Shown piece by piece: positions 62,855 to 64,000 of a stretch of 64,000 bases of DNA; within the stretch, counting starts at the first letter, position 1, and each line of letters opens with the position of its first letter. This stretch comes from Clavibacter phaseoli. Its GTDB lineage: Bacteria; Actinomycetota; Actinomycetes; Actinomycetales; Microbacteriaceae. The stretch covers positions 1 through 64,000 of the forward strand of contig NZ_CP040786.1 in the NCBI RefSeq assembly GCF_021922925.1, in the 5' to 3' direction. The notes beneath the pieces are model-generated. The model ran no database searches. It was not told where the DNA came from and worked only from the letters and a program-made list of their open reading frames with translations. Made by a program: the position numbers and the translations under genes.

Positions 62855-64000
62855 AGGCCGTCCACTTCGGCGCCGGCAACATCGGCCGAGGCTTCGTCGG
62901 GCTGATCCTGCACGAGGCCGGCTACGAGGTCGTGTTCGCCGACGTCAACGCCGAGCTCATCGGGCACCTGGCCGCCGCCGACTCCTACCGCGTCACCGAG
63001 GTCGGCCCGCACGCGCGCGACTGGACCGTCACGGGCTTCCGCGCGATCGACAGCGCGGCGGACGGCGAGTCGCTCATCCGGGAGATCGCGACCGCCGACG
63101 TCGTGACCACCGCGGTGGGCCCCAACATCCTCCGCTTCGTCGCGCCGGCGATCGCCGCGGGCCTCCGCGCGCGCTCCGCCGACCTCGGCCCCGTCGCCGT
63201 CATGGCGTGCGAGAACGCGATCAACGCGACGGACACCCTCCGTGCCGAGATCTCCACGGCGCTCGGCGACGACGCGGACGCGCTCGCCCGCGCGGTCTTC
63301 GCGAACACGGCCGTCGACCGCATCGTGCCGAACCAGGATCCCGCCGCGGGCCTCGACGTGACCGTCGAGGACTTCTCGGAGTGGGTCGTGGAGCGCACGC
63401 CGTTCGGCGACGCCGTGCCCGAGATCGCCGGCGCCACGTTCGTCGATGACCTCGCGCCCTACATCGAGCGGAAGCTCTTCACCGTGAACACGGGCCACGC
63501 GACCGTCGCCTACCACGGCTACGCCCGCGGCGCCGTGAGCCAGTCGGACGCGATGGCGATCCCCGAGGTCGCCGACGAGGTGCGCCAGGTCCTCGAGGAG
63601 ACGAGCGCGCTGCTCGTCGCGAAGCACGGCCTCGACGAGGCCGAGCAGGCGGCGTACCGCGCGAAGAACCTCGCGCGCTTCGCCAACGCGGCCCTCGCGG
63701 ACACGGTCGAGCGCGTCGGCCGCCAGCCGCTGCGCAAGCTCTCCCGCGAGGAGCGCTTCGTGGGTCCGGCCTCGCAGCTCGCCGAGCGCGGGATGCCGCA
63801 CGAGGCCCTCGTGCGCGCGATGGGGCAGGCGCTCCGCTTCGACCCCGCGGGCGACCCGCAGGCGCTCGAGCTGCAGGGGCTGCTCGCGACGGACACGGCC
63901 GCCGACCTCGTCCGCCGCGTGACGGGCCTCGACGACCAGCACCCGCTGACGGCCGACCTCGTCGCCGTCGTCGACGCCGCGCAGGCCGACCGCCGCAGCG
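62851..64000 (+). CDS. mtlD: Mannitol-1-phosphate 5-dehydrogenase, 3' end cut by window edge
   Basis: GTG start at 62851 overlaps mtlF. The 383 visible codons cover nearly the whole family length (about 385). NAD loop GAGNIGRG (7-14), substrate block CENAINATD, and the catalytic region [17 protein letters not shown] (with Lys, Asn and His) are present. It oxidises mannitol-1-phosphate to fructose-6-phosphate. The stop codon lies beyond the window. Confidence 0.96.
   Translation, partial: MKAVHFGAGNIGRGFVGLILHEAGYEVVFADVNAELIGHLAAADSYRVTEVGPHARDWTVTGFRAIDSAADGESLIREIATADVVTTAVGPNILRFVAPAIAAGLRARSADLGPVAVMACENAINATDTLRAEISTALGDDADALARAVFANTAVDRIVPNQDPAAGLDVTVEDFSEWVVERTPFGDAVPEIAGATFVDDLAPYIERKLFTVNTGHATVAYHGYARGAVSQSDAMAIPEVADEVRQVLEETSALLVAKHGLDEAEQAAYRAKNLARFANAALADTVERVGRQPLRKLSREERFVGPASQLAERGMPHEALVRAMGQALRFDPAGDPQALELQGLLATDTAADLVRRVTGLDDQHPLTADLVAVVDAAQADRRS

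Overview
The window is chromosomal DNA of a high-GC actinobacterium. Codon third positions are almost all G or C, starts are often GTG or TTG, -10 elements look like TANNNT, and many genes appear to be leaderless. The gene set (Lhr next to Nei2, an ANTAR regulator, a SigB/SigF-type sigma factor, DUF427, DUF1684, rpoB and rpoC with TTG starts) points to Microbacteriaceae, most likely Clavibacter or a close relative. That assignment is inference from gene content and style; no database search was run. I see no insertion sequences, prophage, CRISPR arrays, tRNA or rRNA genes.

Layout. Bases 1-24,900 are a mosaic of short housekeeping and accessory transcription units: a PAP2 phosphatase cut by the left edge, a secreted amidase, PspC, a lipoprotein, an ANTAR regulator convergent with a sigma factor, an APC amino-acid permease, a lhr-nei2 repair pair, an alpha/beta hydrolase, a Nudix-like protein, a TetR regulator, a DEAD-box RNA helicase, DUF1684, SRPBCC, EVE, ComB-like and DUF427 proteins, a CGNR/SprT/TPR/PQQ-dehydrogenase group, a spermidine-synthase-like protein and an MBL hydrolase. 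Bases 25,196-32,632 are rpoB-rpoC, closed by a strong terminator. Bases 32,800-37,400 hold a hypothetical gene, a polar amino-acid ABC transporter and two small membrane proteins. Bases 37,388-42,030 are the str operon (rpsL-rpsG-fusA-tuf). A type IB topoisomerase gene (42,127-43,095) separates it from the S10-spc operon, rpsJ to rplO, followed by secY-adk-map (43,536-56,035). Bases 56,081-64,000 are a PTS/mannitol locus: a divergent PRD regulator (mtlR), a lone lactose-family EIIB, HPr, enzyme I, mannitol IICB, IIA and mannitol-1-phosphate dehydrogenase cut by the right edge.

How it works together. The centre encodes core RNA polymerase, two elongation factors and about twenty ribosomal proteins, mostly coupled by 1-4 base overlaps. 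The mannitol locus is self-contained: enzyme I and HPr feed phosphate to MtlF and MtlA, MtlD sends mannitol-1-phosphate to fructose-6-phosphate, and MtlR carries PTS domains through which uptake can control the operon.

Most notable observations: (i) at least seven genes have a TANNNT hexamer exactly six bases before the start codon, a leaderless signature that also corrects one start; (ii) rpsN (S14) is missing from its usual place between rplE and rpsH, where a hairpin-bearing gap is found; (iii) the infA-rpmJ-rpsM-rpsK-rpoA-rplQ cluster does not follow map, and the mannitol locus sits there instead; (iv) every long intercistronic gap inside an operon carries a GC-rich hairpin; (v) the palindrome GGATCC is very frequent in ordinary genes but almost absent from the highly expressed core; (vi) an orphan lactose-type EIIB leads the general PTS/mannitol operon.
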